A stretch of DNA of 64,000 nucleotides from Rhizobiales bacterium YIM 77505 (GTDB lineage: Bacteria > Pseudomonadota > Alphaproteobacteria > Rhizobiales > Beijerinckiaceae). Position numbers and translations under genes: made by a program. Where the stretch lies: NCBI GenBank assembly GCA_000745135.1, contig JQNH01000001.1, positions 2,418,001 to 2,482,000 on the forward strand, in the 5' to 3' direction. Below are positions 1 through 7,966 of the stretch, in pieces; positions within the stretch are counted from its first letter, which is position 1; the number at the start of each line of letters is the position of its first letter. The notes beneath the pieces were generated by a model that saw nothing but the letters and a program-made list of their open reading frames with translations, had not been told where the DNA came from and ran no database searches.

Positions 1-1
1 G

Positions 2-943
2 CCCGGGGCTGCGCTGATTGCAGCATCGACGGGCATCCGCATCGAGGCTGCGGTCGGCGCCTTCCTGCTCGCCGCGGCGATGATCTGCTTGACAGCGGCG
101 TTTCGTCCCTTGGGGCGCCTGATCGAACGTATCCCAACCTCGGTCGCGGCAGCACTGCTTGCAGGCGTACTGATCCGCTTCGTCATAGCCGTCTTCGACA
201 GCGCCCACACCGCGCCGGCTCTGGTCTTGCCGCTGATCGCCACCTTCGTCCTGGTCAGACTCGTCAGCCCCACCTTCGCCGTCATCGCCGCTCTTGGGGT
301 CGGCGTCGCCCTCGCCTTCCAGCTGGAGCTTGCGGGCGCGCTTCCCTCCCCCGGGCTGTCGTCGCTCAGCTGGATTTCTCCGGTCTTCGAGCCGAGCGCT
401 CTGATCGGCCTCGGGCTGCCCCTGTTCCTCGTAACCATGGCCTCGCAGAACCTGCCAGGTTTCGCCGTGCTGCGAGCCTTCGGCTATTCAGCACCGACCA
501 CGGCGATCCTCGGCGCCACCGGCGTCGCGTCGCTCGTTACAGCCCTGTTCGGCGCCCATACGAGCAATCTTGCGGCCATCTCGGCGGCGATCTGCACCAG
601 CCCCGATGCCCACCCCGATCCGGCGAAGCGTTGGCTGGCCGGCCTCTTCAACGCCCTGAGCTATCTCGTGCTCGCCGCTTTCGGAGCCTCATTCGTCGGC
701 CTCGTCACGGCCCTGCCGCCGGAACTCATGCGCGCCGTGGCCGGGCTTGCGCTGATCGGGGCGCTCGCCAATGCGCTCGGCTCTGCGCTCGCTCACGAGA
801 AAGAGCGCTTTCCGGCCGTGCTGACGCTGACCGTGACCGCCTCCGGCCTCACCCTGTTCGGCATCGGCTCGGCCTTCTGGGGGCTCTGCGCCGGCCTTGT
901 GGCGCTCTTGCTCGACCGCCTCTTCGTCCGCCCTCCGGCTTGA
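2..943 (+). CDS. BenE-type benzoate/H+ symporter family protein, 5'-truncated
   Basis: The C-terminal part of an inner-membrane transporter. The frame is open to the first base of the window, so the start lies upstream; the first internal ATG (80) is not the true start. The visible 313 residues are a string of hydrophobic helices with short polar loops, including the SHTSNLAAISAAICT-like conserved segment (here FGAHTSNLAAISAAICTS) typical of the BenE family, which imports benzoate and related aromatic acids with protons. No aromatic catabolism genes follow: the next gene is a lipoprotein. The family call rests on recognised sequence character; the substrate is unproven. Confidence 0.8.
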   Translation, partial: PGAALIAASTGIRIEAAVGAFLLAAAMICLTAAFRPLGRLIERIPTSVAAALLAGVLIRFVIAVFDSAHTAPALVLPLIATFVLVRLVSPTFAVIAALGVGVALAFQLELAGALPSPGLSSLSWISPVFEPSALIGLGLPLFLVTMASQNLPGFAVLRAFGYSAPTTAILGATGVASLVTALFGAHTSNLAAISAAICTSPDAHPDPAKRWLAGLFNALSYLVLAAFGASFVGLVTALPPELMRAVAGLALIGALANALGSALAHEKERFPAVLTLTVTASGLTLFGIGSAFWGLCAGLVALLLDRLFVRPPA

Positions 944-1003
944 GGCAGATCGATCGGCGCCGTAGAAGGTCCAAGGCCGAGAGAACAGGCGTGGGGGTGG
1001 CTG

Positions 1004-1522
1004 ATGTTCACCGGATGGACAAGGGTGGGCCTTGCGGTCCTCGTCACCTGCGGCACGGGCGCTTGCCAGAGCGCCGGCGGAGGCGCTTTCGGGACAGGCG
1101 GCTCTCCCCTCGGCAAGCCCATCGCCCTCGAGAGCATCGAGGGGGCTCCGGCGGCCGTGCAGACCGCGCTGGCGAGCGAACTCGCCCACGCGGCTTCGGC
1201 CCGACAGGTCGAACTCGTCGGCGACAGCGCGAGCGCGCGTTATCGGGTTCGCGGCTATCTCTCGACCGAGCCGACGGCAGACGGCGGCACGGCGCTCGCC
1301 TTCGTGTGGGACGTGTTCGACGCCGAGCAGCGCCGGGCCCGGCGCCTTGCGGGATCAAGCCCGATCGGCGGCTCCTCGCGAAAGAGCCCGTGGGAGGGGC
1401 TCGACCGGGAAGCGCTCGCGCGCCTTGCGGCACAGAGCATGGACGAGATCGCGACCTTTCTGACCGCCGGCGTTCCCAGCGGAGAACAGCCGGGGAGCGA
1501 AGTGCTCCCCTCCGAGTCATAG
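1004..1522 (+). CDS. Putative lipoprotein of unknown function
   Basis: A 172-residue protein with a short hydrophobic N-terminus ending in TGAC, so Cys21 is a plausible lipidation site and the protein would be anchored in the envelope. The mature part begins with a Gly/Ser-rich linker, then a compact alpha/beta region (about residues 45-150) and a Ser/Glu/Pro-rich tail. A purine-rich GGGGGTGG lies just upstream of the ATG. I do not recognise a named domain. It sits 60 bases after the transporter and 149 bases before prs, in the same direction, so co-transcription with either is possible but not shown. Confidence 0.75.
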   Translation: MFTGWTRVGLAVLVTCGTGACQSAGGGAFGTGGSPLGKPIALESIEGAPAAVQTALASELAHAASARQVELVGDSASARYRVRGYLSTEPTADGGTALAFVWDVFDAEQRRARRLAGSSPIGGSSRKSPWEGLDREALARLAAQSMDEIATFLTAGVPSGEQPGSEVLPSES

Positions 1523-1671
1523 GACGGAGGGTGCTGCGCTGCCCGCCACGGGGCTATGCGCCTTGGGGGAGGCCGGGCCGATCGAGCGGCCATATTGTGA
1601 CGGCTTGGCAAGGCTGCTAAGAGCCTCGCGCCCCTCGTTCCTGAAACAGCCCGCCGGGCCTGCGGACATCG

Positions 1672-2625
1672 ATGTTGTTCAAGTCTTCCTCGATCAAGCT
1701 CGTCGCAGGCAACTCGAACCGCCCCTTGGCCGAGGCGATCGCCCATTACCTCGAGGTTCCGCTCACCCGCTGCTCCGTCCGGCGCTTCGCCGACATGGAG
1801 ATCTTCGTCGAGATCCAGGAGAACGTGCGCGGCGAGGACGTCTTCGTCATTCAATCGACCTCGTTCCCGGCCAACGACCACCTGATGGAGCTGCTCATCA
1901 TGATCGACGCGCTGCGTCGCGCCTCGGCGCGACGCATCACGGCGGTCATTCCCTATTTCGGCTACGCCCGGCAGGACCGCAAGACCGCGGCCCGCACCCC
2001 GATCTCGGCGAAGCTCGTCGCCAATCTCATCACCCATGCCGGGGCCGACCGGGTGCTCACGGTCGATCTTCATGCCGGACAGATCCAAGGTTTCTTCGAC
2101 ATCCCCACCGACAACCTCTTTGCAGCCCCGGTGATGGTGCGGGACGTGAAGGAGCGCCTGCCTGACGGGCAGCGGCTGGTGGTGTCGCCCGACGTGGGGG
2201 GCGTCGTGCGCGCCCGGGCCCTCGCCAAGCGGATCGACGCACCGCTCGCCATCGTGGACAAGCGGCGCGAGCGGGCGGGCGAATCCGAGGTGATGAACAT
2301 CATCGGCGACGTGCGCGGCCGCTCCTGCATCCTCGTCGACGACATCGTCGATTCCGGCGGCACCCTGTGCAATGCCGCCGAGGCCCTCCTCGCCAACGGC
2401 GCCAAGGAGGTCTACGCCTACATCACCCATGGGGTGCTGTCCGGCGGCGCCGTCTCGCGGATCGCCTCGTCGAAGCTGAAGGAGCTCGTGATCACGGACT
2501 CGATCCAGCCGACCGAGGCGGTGAAGGTCGCCCGCAATATCCGCGTCATCTCCATCGCCCAGCTCCTCGGCGAGGCGATCGCCCGCACGGCCACCGAAAG
2601 CTCCGTCTCCAGCCTGTTCGACTGA
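1672..2625 (+). CDS. prs: Ribose-phosphate pyrophosphokinase (PRPP synthetase)
   Basis: Makes 5-phosphoribosyl-1-pyrophosphate from ribose-5-phosphate and ATP in the cytoplasm, feeding purine, pyrimidine, histidine, tryptophan and NAD synthesis. At 317 residues it has the usual class I length. It shows the paired phosphoribosyltransferase folds, the divalent-metal region [14 protein letters not shown] near residue 130, the flexible catalytic loop with KRR near residue 197, and the PRPP-binding loop [13 protein letters not shown] at about residues 217-230. PRPP is also the co-substrate of the adenine phosphoribosyltransferase encoded at 11968-12519. Confidence 0.97.
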   Translation: MLFKSSSIKLVAGNSNRPLAEAIAHYLEVPLTRCSVRRFADMEIFVEIQENVRGEDVFVIQSTSFPANDHLMELLIMIDALRRASARRITAVIPYFGYARQDRKTAARTPISAKLVANLITHAGADRVLTVDLHAGQIQGFFDIPTDNLFAAPVMVRDVKERLPDGQRLVVSPDVGGVVRARALAKRIDAPLAIVDKRRERAGESEVMNIIGDVRGRSCILVDDIVDSGGTLCNAAEALLANGAKEVYAYITHGVLSGGAVSRIASSKLKELVITDSIQPTEAVKVARNIRVISIAQLLGEAIARTATESSVSSLFD

Positions 2626-2638
2626 CTCCGCGACTTTC

Positions 2639-2667
2639 TTGAATTCGCGGACCGAGGCCGCTATAAG
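2639..2667 (+). promoter_or_regulatory. Sigma-70-type promoter for rplY
   Basis: TTGAAT (2639-2644) and TATAAG (2662-2667) are separated by exactly 17 bases, a good housekeeping promoter just downstream of the prs stop. It would give a leader of roughly 100 bases before the rplY ATG at 2774. Confidence 0.65.
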
Positions 2668-2715
2668 CCGTCCCGCGCCCGCTCGACACCCTTGGAGGCA
2701 CGGGCGCGAGATCGC

Positions 2716-2736
2716 AAGGCCGCCTTGGGCGGCCTT
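2716..2736 (+). other. Perfect 9-bp stem-loop in the rplY leader
   Basis: AAGGCCGCC (2716-2724), loop TTG, and GGCGGCCTT (2728-2736) form a perfect hairpin between the promoter and the rplY start. It is followed by CAGCGTTTCTC rather than a T-run, so it is not a classic intrinsic terminator. It could be a leader structure, an attenuator or a processing site. Confidence 0.5.
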
Positions 2737-2773
2737 CAGCGTTTCTCATCCCACTCATTGAAGGACCACGACC

Positions 2774-3406
2774 ATGACCGCTGTGAAGCAGATTGAGGCC
2801 GTGGCGCGCGACCGGGTCGGCAAGGGGGCCGCCCGGGCCGTTCGTCGCCAGGGCAAGGTGCCCGCCGTCATCTACGGCGCCGGCCAGCCGCCCGAGGCCA
2901 TCGCTCTCGACTTCAATCAGACGAGGCAGCTCATCTTCGCCGGCCACTTCCTCACCACGATCTTCGAGATCGACGTTCAGGGCAGGAAGAGCCGCGTCAT
3001 CCCGCGCGACTATCAGCTCGACCCGGTGAAGGATCTCCCGCTGCATGTGGACTTCCTGCGCCTCGCCGAGGGCCAGCAGATCCGCGTCGAGGTGCCGGTG
3101 CATTTCGTCAACCAGGAGGCTTCGCCCGGCCTCAAGCGGGGCGGCACCCTGAACATCGTCCGCCACACGGTCGAGCTCATGGTGCCGGCCGACGATATCC
3201 CCGAGTTCATCACCGCGGACCTCACCGGTCTCGATATCGGCGACACGCTGCACATCTCCGCCATCAAGCTGCCGGAAGGCGTGAAGCCGACCATCGCCGA
3301 GCGTGACTTCACGGTCGCCACTATCGTTGCCCCGTCTGGGTTCAAGGAGCCGACCGCGGCGGCCGGCGAAGCCGCACCGGCGGCGGCTGAGCCTGCAAAG
3401 AGCTGA
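2774..3406 (+). CDS. rplY: 50S ribosomal protein L25/general stress protein Ctc
   Basis: Binds 5S rRNA in the central protuberance of the large subunit. It is the long, two-domain Ctc/TL5 form: an N-terminal L25 domain (about residues 5-95, with [20 protein letters not shown] near the start) and a C-terminal beta-rich TL5 domain (about 100-190). It ends in an Ala/Glu-rich tail. The ATG follows AAGGACCACGACC. Placement between prs and pth is the common order in alphaproteobacteria. Confidence 0.96.
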   Translation: MTAVKQIEAVARDRVGKGAARAVRRQGKVPAVIYGAGQPPEAIALDFNQTRQLIFAGHFLTTIFEIDVQGRKSRVIPRDYQLDPVKDLPLHVDFLRLAEGQQIRVEVPVHFVNQEASPGLKRGGTLNIVRHTVELMVPADDIPEFITADLTGLDIGDTLHISAIKLPEGVKPTIAERDFTVATIVAPSGFKEPTAAAGEAAPAAAEPAKS

Positions 3407-3421
3407 TCAGCCTCCTCGCCT

Positions 3422-3452
3422 CCTGCGGCGGCAGGCCCGCCTGCCCCGCAGG
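3422..3452 (+). other. Strong stem-loop between rplY and pth
   Basis: CCTGCGG and GGCAGG (3422-3435, with one unpaired C at 3429) pair with CCTGCC and CCGCAGG (3440-3452) around a CCCG loop, giving 13 base pairs. No T-run follows on either side, so a Rho-independent terminator is unlikely. It may protect the rplY 3' end or pause transcription. Confidence 0.5.
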
Positions 3453-3588
3453 GCCCGAGGCGCGCAAGCCGCCCGCCGGCCGACGGTACGGGCGCCTCGA
3501 TGCGCCCCGATCGTCGGACGCGAGAGGCGTGACCCGCGCCTGTCAGATCGATGCGTGAGAGCCCGGATGTTCTCCCGGGAGAGAGTCC

Positions 3589-4218
3589 ATGCGTCTCTTC
3601 GTCGGTCTCGGTAATCCTGGGGCGCGCTATGCGCGCCACCGCCATAATGTGGGGTTCATGGCGGTCGACGCCATCGCCGACGCCCATGCGACCTCACCCT
3701 GGCGCCGACGCTTCTCAGGCCAGGCAACAGAGGCGGTGCTCGGCGGAATGCGTGTTCTCCTGCTGAAGCCCGAGACCTACATGAACGATTCGGGCAGGGC
3801 CGTCGCGGAAGCCCAGCGCTTCTTCAAGATCCCTCTTCACGATATCGTCGTCTTCCACGACGAGCTCGATCTGCCGCCAGCCAAGTTGCGTGTGAAGCGC
3901 GGCGGCGGTCACGCCGGCCATAACGGGCTGCGCTCCATCACAGCTCATTGCGGCAACGATTACGGCCGTGTGCGCATCGGTATCGGACACCCGGGAGACA
4001 AGGCCCTCGTCCATTCTTATGTCCTGAGCGACTTCACCAAGGTCGAGGAGGCGTGGGTCGAGGATCTCTGCCGCGCCTGCGCCGACTACGCCCCGCTCCT
4101 CGCCCGCGGCGAGGATGCAAGCTTTCAGAACAAGGTTCATCTCGCGATGCAAGCCAAGGGCTGGACGGATGTTCGGCGGCCTGGGGAGAAGGCTCCTGGG
4201 GGCGCTGCGAAGGAGTAG
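3589..4218 (+). CDS. pth: Peptidyl-tRNA hydrolase
   Basis: Releases peptides from prematurely dissociated peptidyl-tRNAs, recycling tRNA in the cytoplasm. Family motifs are all present: GLGNPG at residues 6-11, the catalytic histidine in RHRHNVGF (residues 18-25), PETYMNDSG near 62-70, and the DELDLP...[12 protein letters not shown] block near 93-120. At 209 residues it is slightly longer than the E. coli enzyme because of a polar C-terminal tail. Its end carries AAGGAG, which serves as the Shine-Dalgarno for ychF three bases after the stop, so the two are translationally close. Confidence 0.97.
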   Translation: MRLFVGLGNPGARYARHRHNVGFMAVDAIADAHATSPWRRRFSGQATEAVLGGMRVLLLKPETYMNDSGRAVAEAQRFFKIPLHDIVVFHDELDLPPAKLRVKRGGGHAGHNGLRSITAHCGNDYGRVRIGIGHPGDKALVHSYVLSDFTKVEEAWVEDLCRACADYAPLLARGEDASFQNKVHLAMQAKGWTDVRRPGEKAPGGAAKE

Positions 4219-4221
4219 GCG

Positions 4222-5319
4222 ATGGGCTTCAAAATGGGCATCGTCGGCCTGCCGAATGTGGGCAAGTCGACGCTTTTCAATGCATTGACGCAGACTGCGG
4301 CTGCCCAGGCGGCCAACTATCCCTTCTGCACGATCGAACCGAATGTCGGCGAGGTCGCCGTGCCGGATCCGCGCCTCGAAACGCTCGCCAGGATCGCCGG
4401 CTCGGCGCAGATCATCCCGACGCGCCTGACCTTCGTCGACATCGCCGGCCTCGTGCGGGGCGCCTCAAAGGGCGAAGGCCTCGGCAACCAGTTCCTCGCC
4501 AATATCCGCGAGGTCGACGCCATCGCCCATGTGGTCCGCTGCTTCGAAGATGGGGACGTCACCCACGTGGAAGGCAGGATCGACCCCATCGCCGATATCG
4601 AGACGATCGAGACCGAGCTCATGCTCGCTGACCTCGAGAGCCTCGAGAAGCGCGTCGCAGGCCTCGAAAAGAAAGCGCGTGGCGGCGACAAGGAGGCCAA
4701 GGAAACCCTCGACCTCGTCAATCGCGCGCTCCCGCTCCTGCGCGAGGGTTTGCCGGCTCGCCTCGTCGAGCGCAAGCCCGAGGAGGAGAAGGCGTTCTCC
4801 ATGCTTGGCCTCCTCACGGCGAAACCGGTGCTTTATGTCTGCAACGTGGACGAGGCGTCCGCCGACGAGGGCAATGCCTACTCCGTCAAGGTCTTCGAGC
4901 GTGCGCAGCAGGAGGGTGCCAAGGCGGTGGTCGTGTCGGCGCAGATCGAGAGCGAGATCGCCGTCCTGCCAGCCCAGGAGCAGAAGGACTACCTCGAGGC
5001 CATTGGCCTCGAAGAGCCAGGCTTGAACCGCGTGATCCGCGCCGGCTACGAACTCCTCGGCCTCATCACCTATTTCACCGCAGGCCCGAAGGAAGCCCGG
5101 GCCTGGACCGTGACGCGCGGCACTCGCGCGCCCCAGGCTGCCGGGGTCATCCACTCCGATTTCGAGAAGGGCTTCATCCGCGCCGAGACCATCGCCTACC
5201 CGGATTATGTGGCGCTCAACGGCGAGGCCGGCGCGCGCGACGCCGGCAAGCTGCGGCTGGAAGGCAAGGATTACGTGGTGCAGGACGGCGACGTGATGCA
5301 CTTCCGCTTCGCCCCTTGA
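4222..5319 (+). CDS. ychF: Redox-regulated/ribosome-associated ATPase YchF (OLA1 family)
   Basis: A universally conserved P-loop protein related to Obg GTPases that prefers ATP and associates with ribosomes. The G1 loop GLPNVGKST is at about residues 9-17. The G3 region DIAGLVRGASKGEGLGNQFL is intact. The G4 motif is the YchF-type NVDE instead of NKxD, which explains the relaxed nucleotide specificity of the family. A coiled segment lies near residues 130-165 and a TGS domain closes the protein. At 365 residues the length is normal. It starts three bases after pth, a pairing conserved across proteobacteria. Confidence 0.96.
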   Translation: MGFKMGIVGLPNVGKSTLFNALTQTAAAQAANYPFCTIEPNVGEVAVPDPRLETLARIAGSAQIIPTRLTFVDIAGLVRGASKGEGLGNQFLANIREVDAIAHVVRCFEDGDVTHVEGRIDPIADIETIETELMLADLESLEKRVAGLEKKARGGDKEAKETLDLVNRALPLLREGLPARLVERKPEEEKAFSMLGLLTAKPVLYVCNVDEASADEGNAYSVKVFERAQQEGAKAVVVSAQIESEIAVLPAQEQKDYLEAIGLEEPGLNRVIRAGYELLGLITYFTAGPKEARAWTVTRGTRAPQAAGVIHSDFEKGFIRAETIAYPDYVALNGEAGARDAGKLRLEGKDYVVQDGDVMHFRFAP

Positions 5320-5437
5320 GGCGACACGAGCCGCGCGCTCGGCGCATGGCCGGCCTGTCCGGGCCTCGTCCACCCGTCAAGAAATGCTGCGGAAATGTGC
5401 AGCCGGTAGGGTGCCCACCGTCTTCAAGGATGCCGAT

Positions 5438-6013
5438 GTGCTGCCCTCTCTCGCTTCCCGCGCCATCGCCGCTGGCGTTGTGCTCGTCGTGGTCGCCTCT
5501 TCTCTACCGCAGCCGGCGGCCGCCCTCGTCGAAAAGATCGTGCGCGTGTGCAGCGGCCAGCTCTGTCCCTTCTTTCGACCCTCCTTCTCGATCCCGGATG
5601 GCTGGTACGAGGACATGAAGACCGGACAGCGCCTCGGGCTTCGCGTCTTCGTGCCTATCGGGCAGACCTTCGAATCCGCTCCGGGCATCATCTATGCCAC
5701 CGCCCGTCCCAAGCCGGAGAAGATGGACCTCGCGTCGCTGGTCGCCGACCATCACGACACCTGGCGCGAGAAGGTCCCCAACGTCACCATCACCCGTCTT
5801 GCCGATGTGGAGCGGGGCGAGGGCCCGGCGTTCCAGCATTATCAATTCATCGCCCCGAACCTCGCGACGCAACCTTATGAACGCGTCGCCACCGGCCTCG
5901 ACAACGACATGGAAGGCCACGTCTTCGTCGTTCGCCTCGTCCTGACCGCCAAGACCGAGCAGGCATTGAAGGAGAGCGAAGGAACCTTCCTGGCCATGCT
6001 GCGCCGCTATTGA
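5438..6013 (+). CDS. Secreted protein of unknown function
   Basis: The chosen GTG start (5438) has AAGGA seven bases upstream and gives an immediate signal peptide (LPSLASRAIAAGVVLVVVASS, cleavage probably after PAAA). ATG 5384 or GTG 5411 would add residues before it. The mature protein of about 165 residues has a conserved-looking core around CSGQLCPFFRPSFSIPDGW and further on PGIIYATARPKPE, with two cysteines near the N-terminus that could form a disulfide in the periplasm. I do not recognise a named family. It stands alone between ychF and nfi. Confidence 0.7.
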   Translation: MLPSLASRAIAAGVVLVVVASSLPQPAAALVEKIVRVCSGQLCPFFRPSFSIPDGWYEDMKTGQRLGLRVFVPIGQTFESAPGIIYATARPKPEKMDLASLVADHHDTWREKVPNVTITRLADVERGEGPAFQHYQFIAPNLATQPYERVATGLDNDMEGHVFVVRLVLTAKTEQALKESEGTFLAMLRRY

Positions 6014-6096
6014 GAGCGGTCCGACCGCAAGAGCCTTGCCGGCGAATCCAAACGGGCGGTTTTCGCGTTATGGAGAGGCCCTGCGGATAGGACCTC

Positions 6097-6765
6097 ATGC
6101 AGCTTCACCGCTCTCACTCCTGGGACCTGACGCCAAGCGCCGCGATTGCCCTCCAGAAGGAACTGCGCGGCGAGATCATCGTCGACCGTCCCCTTGATCT
6201 CGAAAAGGTCCGCCTCATCGCCGGCGTCGACGTGAGCGTGAAGAACAATGTCTCGCAGGCGGCCGTAGTGGTTGCCACCTTTCCGGAGCTCGAACCTGTC
6301 GAGACGGCCCTTGCCCGGCAACCGACGCCCTTCCCTTACGTGCCGGGCCTCCTCACCTTCCGCGAAGGTCCCGTCCTCGAGAAGGCCTTCGCTGAGCTGT
6401 CCTGTACGCCGGATGTCTTCCTCTTCGACGGGATCGGCTATGCCCATCCGCGCCGGATGGGCATCGTGAGCCATATGGGGCTGCTCCTGCAGCGCCCGGC
6501 TGTCGGCTGCGCCAAGACGCGCCTTTGCGGCAGCCACGATCCTGTCCCGGACGAGAAAGGGGCATGGACACCCCTTGTCGATCGCGGCGAGGAGATTGGC
6601 GCGGTGGTTCGCACGCGGGCAGGGGTCGCCCCGGTGATCGTCTCGGCGGGGCACCTTGCGGACCTTTCCAGCTCGATCGAGCTCGTGCTGCGCTGCTGCC
6701 CCAAATATCGCCTTCCGGAGCCAATCCGCATGGCCCATAAGGCAGCAGGCGCCTTCACTCCCTAG
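6097..6765 (+). CDS. nfi: Endonuclease V (deoxyinosine 3'-endonuclease)
   Basis: Nicks DNA at the second phosphodiester 3' of deoxyinosine, starting repair of deaminated adenine. The acidic catalytic set is visible: Asp in GVDVS (near residue 44), Glu in REGPVLEKAF (near residue 90) and Asp in LFDGIGYAHPRRMGIVSHMG (near residue 110), the last also carrying the family signature for strand separation. At 222 residues it is full length. It is the last gene before the insertion-sequence region, and its 3' end appears intact. Confidence 0.95.
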   Translation: MQLHRSHSWDLTPSAAIALQKELRGEIIVDRPLDLEKVRLIAGVDVSVKNNVSQAAVVVATFPELEPVETALARQPTPFPYVPGLLTFREGPVLEKAFAELSCTPDVFLFDGIGYAHPRRMGIVSHMGLLLQRPAVGCAKTRLCGSHDPVPDEKGAWTPLVDRGEEIGAVVRTRAGVAPVIVSAGHLADLSSSIELVLRCCPKYRLPEPIRMAHKAAGAFTP

Positions 6766-6811
6766 AGGGTTGGAAGCTCGCCTCCTACTTCCATGAGCCG
6801 CTTGGCATGAC

Positions 6812-6961
6812 TCATCCGATGCTGCTCAGCAGGAGGTAAGCAATGACGAGGAGGATACAGGCTTCGATCAGTTTGAGCAGAATGCTGAACACAGAAGGCT
6901 CATTCTCTGGTTGTCGCCGCGAGGCAGACAGCTGGTATTCAGCGCCACCGTGCGCCGGCAC
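6812..6961 (-). CDS. Possible small single-pass membrane protein (49 aa)
   Basis: This minus-strand frame runs from GTG (6961) to TGA (6814-6812). The N-terminal half is polar (PAHGGAEYQLSASRRQPENE). The C-terminal half, VFSILLKLIEACILLVIAYL followed by LLSSIG, is a convincing membrane helix preceded by charged residues. An in-frame stop lies ten codons upstream of the GTG. No good Shine-Dalgarno precedes the GTG, so the start is uncertain. The rest of 6766-7114 shows nothing else clear except an overlapping 59-codon plus-strand ORF (6843-7022) that has AGGAGG six bases before its ATG but an Arg/Ser-rich, unfamiliar product. I favour the minus-strand ORF on protein character only. Confidence 0.4.
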   Translation of the reverse strand: MPAHGGAEYQLSASRRQPENEPSVFSILLKLIEACILLVIAYLLLSSIG

Positions 6962-7114
6962 CCGGCATTCACGCGCGAGGGGGACAGCCTCGGCTCAAAT
7001 TCCAAACGAATCATCATTCTAAACTAAGCGGTGTCGCAGCTGGACCGGGTCGGATCGGCGACGGTCGCACCGCGATCCGCTCGGCCATGGCCGCGAGATG
7101 TTGAAGCCTGGGAT

Positions 7115-7966
7115 CTAGAGTCTGTTATGGACTGAGGGTGCGGCTATGGTGCGGGCATGATTGCTCGCAAGTCTTATCCCTCGGACGTTTCGGATGACGA
7201 ATGGGCGCTGGTTGCGCCCTATCTTGCACTCTTGCCTGAGGCGGCGGGGCAGCGGGAGCACTCGTTGCGCGAGGTGTTCAACGGGCTGCGCTATGTTGTC
7301 CGCAACGGCATTGCCTGGCGGGCGATGCCGAATGATCTGCCGCCTTGGGCGGCCGTGTATCAGCAGGCGCAGCGCTGGCTGCGGGCCGGTTCGTTCGAGG
7401 CGCTCGCCCACGACCTGCGCGTGCTGTTGCGGGTGGCGGCCGGGCGCCCGCCCGCACCCTCGGCCGCCATCCTCGACAGCCGGACGCTGCGCTCCACGCC
7501 CGAGAGCGGCCACCGCGCCGGCTATGACAGCGCCAAGCGCAAGAAGGGCTCCAAGCTGCACCTGGCGGTCGACACGCTCGGCCACCTCCTGGCCCTCCAC
7601 GTCACCCCCGCCACGGCGGACGACCGCGCCGAGGTCGGGCGCCTGGCCGCCGCCGTGCAGCAGGCCACCGGCAACAGCGTCGAGATCGCCTTCGTTGACC
7701 AGGGCTATACCGGCGACAAGCCGGCCGCGGCCGCCAGCGAACACGGCATCGCCCTGGAGGTCGTGCGCCTGCCCGAGGCCAAGCGCGGCTTCGTCCTCCT
7801 GCCCCGGCGCTGGGTCGTCGAGCGATCCTTCGCTTGGGCCACCCGCTGCCGCCGCCTCGTCAAAGACTACGAGCGCCTGCACACAACCCTCGCAGGCCTC
7901 CACGTCGTCGCCTTCGCTTGCCTCATGCTCCGTCAAGCCGCAGAACTGGTCCATAACAGACTCTAG
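7115..7966 (+). mobile_element. IS5-family insertion sequence with perfect terminal repeats and CTAG/TA duplication
   Basis: CTAGAGTCTGTTATGGAC (7115-7132) is the perfect inverse of the sequence at 7949-7966. The outer CTAG is the probable target duplication (or TA within it), as in the IS427-type branch of the IS5 family, giving an element of about 845 bases. One transposase gene fills it. Its right-hand target copy is also the left-hand TA of the neighbouring IS630-type element, so this copy inserted exactly at that element's edge. Confidence 0.9.
7157..7966 (+). CDS. IS5-family transposase
   Basis: A single-frame DDE transposase of 269 residues. The N-terminal DUF4096-type domain is visible (SYPSDVSDDEWALVAPYL), followed by the catalytic Asp in AILDSRTL (near residue 115), Asp in FVDQGYTG (near 190) and Glu in WVVERSFAW (near 223). 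The DDE triad is intact, so the protein looks functional. The last codons (CATAACAGACTC) lie inside the right terminal repeat, and the TAG stop (7964-7966) is formed by the target duplication rather than by the element itself. Confidence 0.93.
   Translation: MIARKSYPSDVSDDEWALVAPYLALLPEAAGQREHSLREVFNGLRYVVRNGIAWRAMPNDLPPWAAVYQQAQRWLRAGSFEALAHDLRVLLRVAAGRPPAPSAAILDSRTLRSTPESGHRAGYDSAKRKKGSKLHLAVDTLGHLLALHVTPATADDRAEVGRLAAAVQQATGNSVEIAFVDQGYTGDKPAAAASEHGIALEVVRLPEAKRGFVLLPRRWVVERSFAWATRCRRLVKDYERLHTTLAGLHVVAFACLMLRQAAELVHNRL

Noticed and set aside
631-1620. A 329-codon frame overlapping the transporter and lipoprotein genes
   Set aside because: Arg-rich shadow translation that crosses two better-supported genes.
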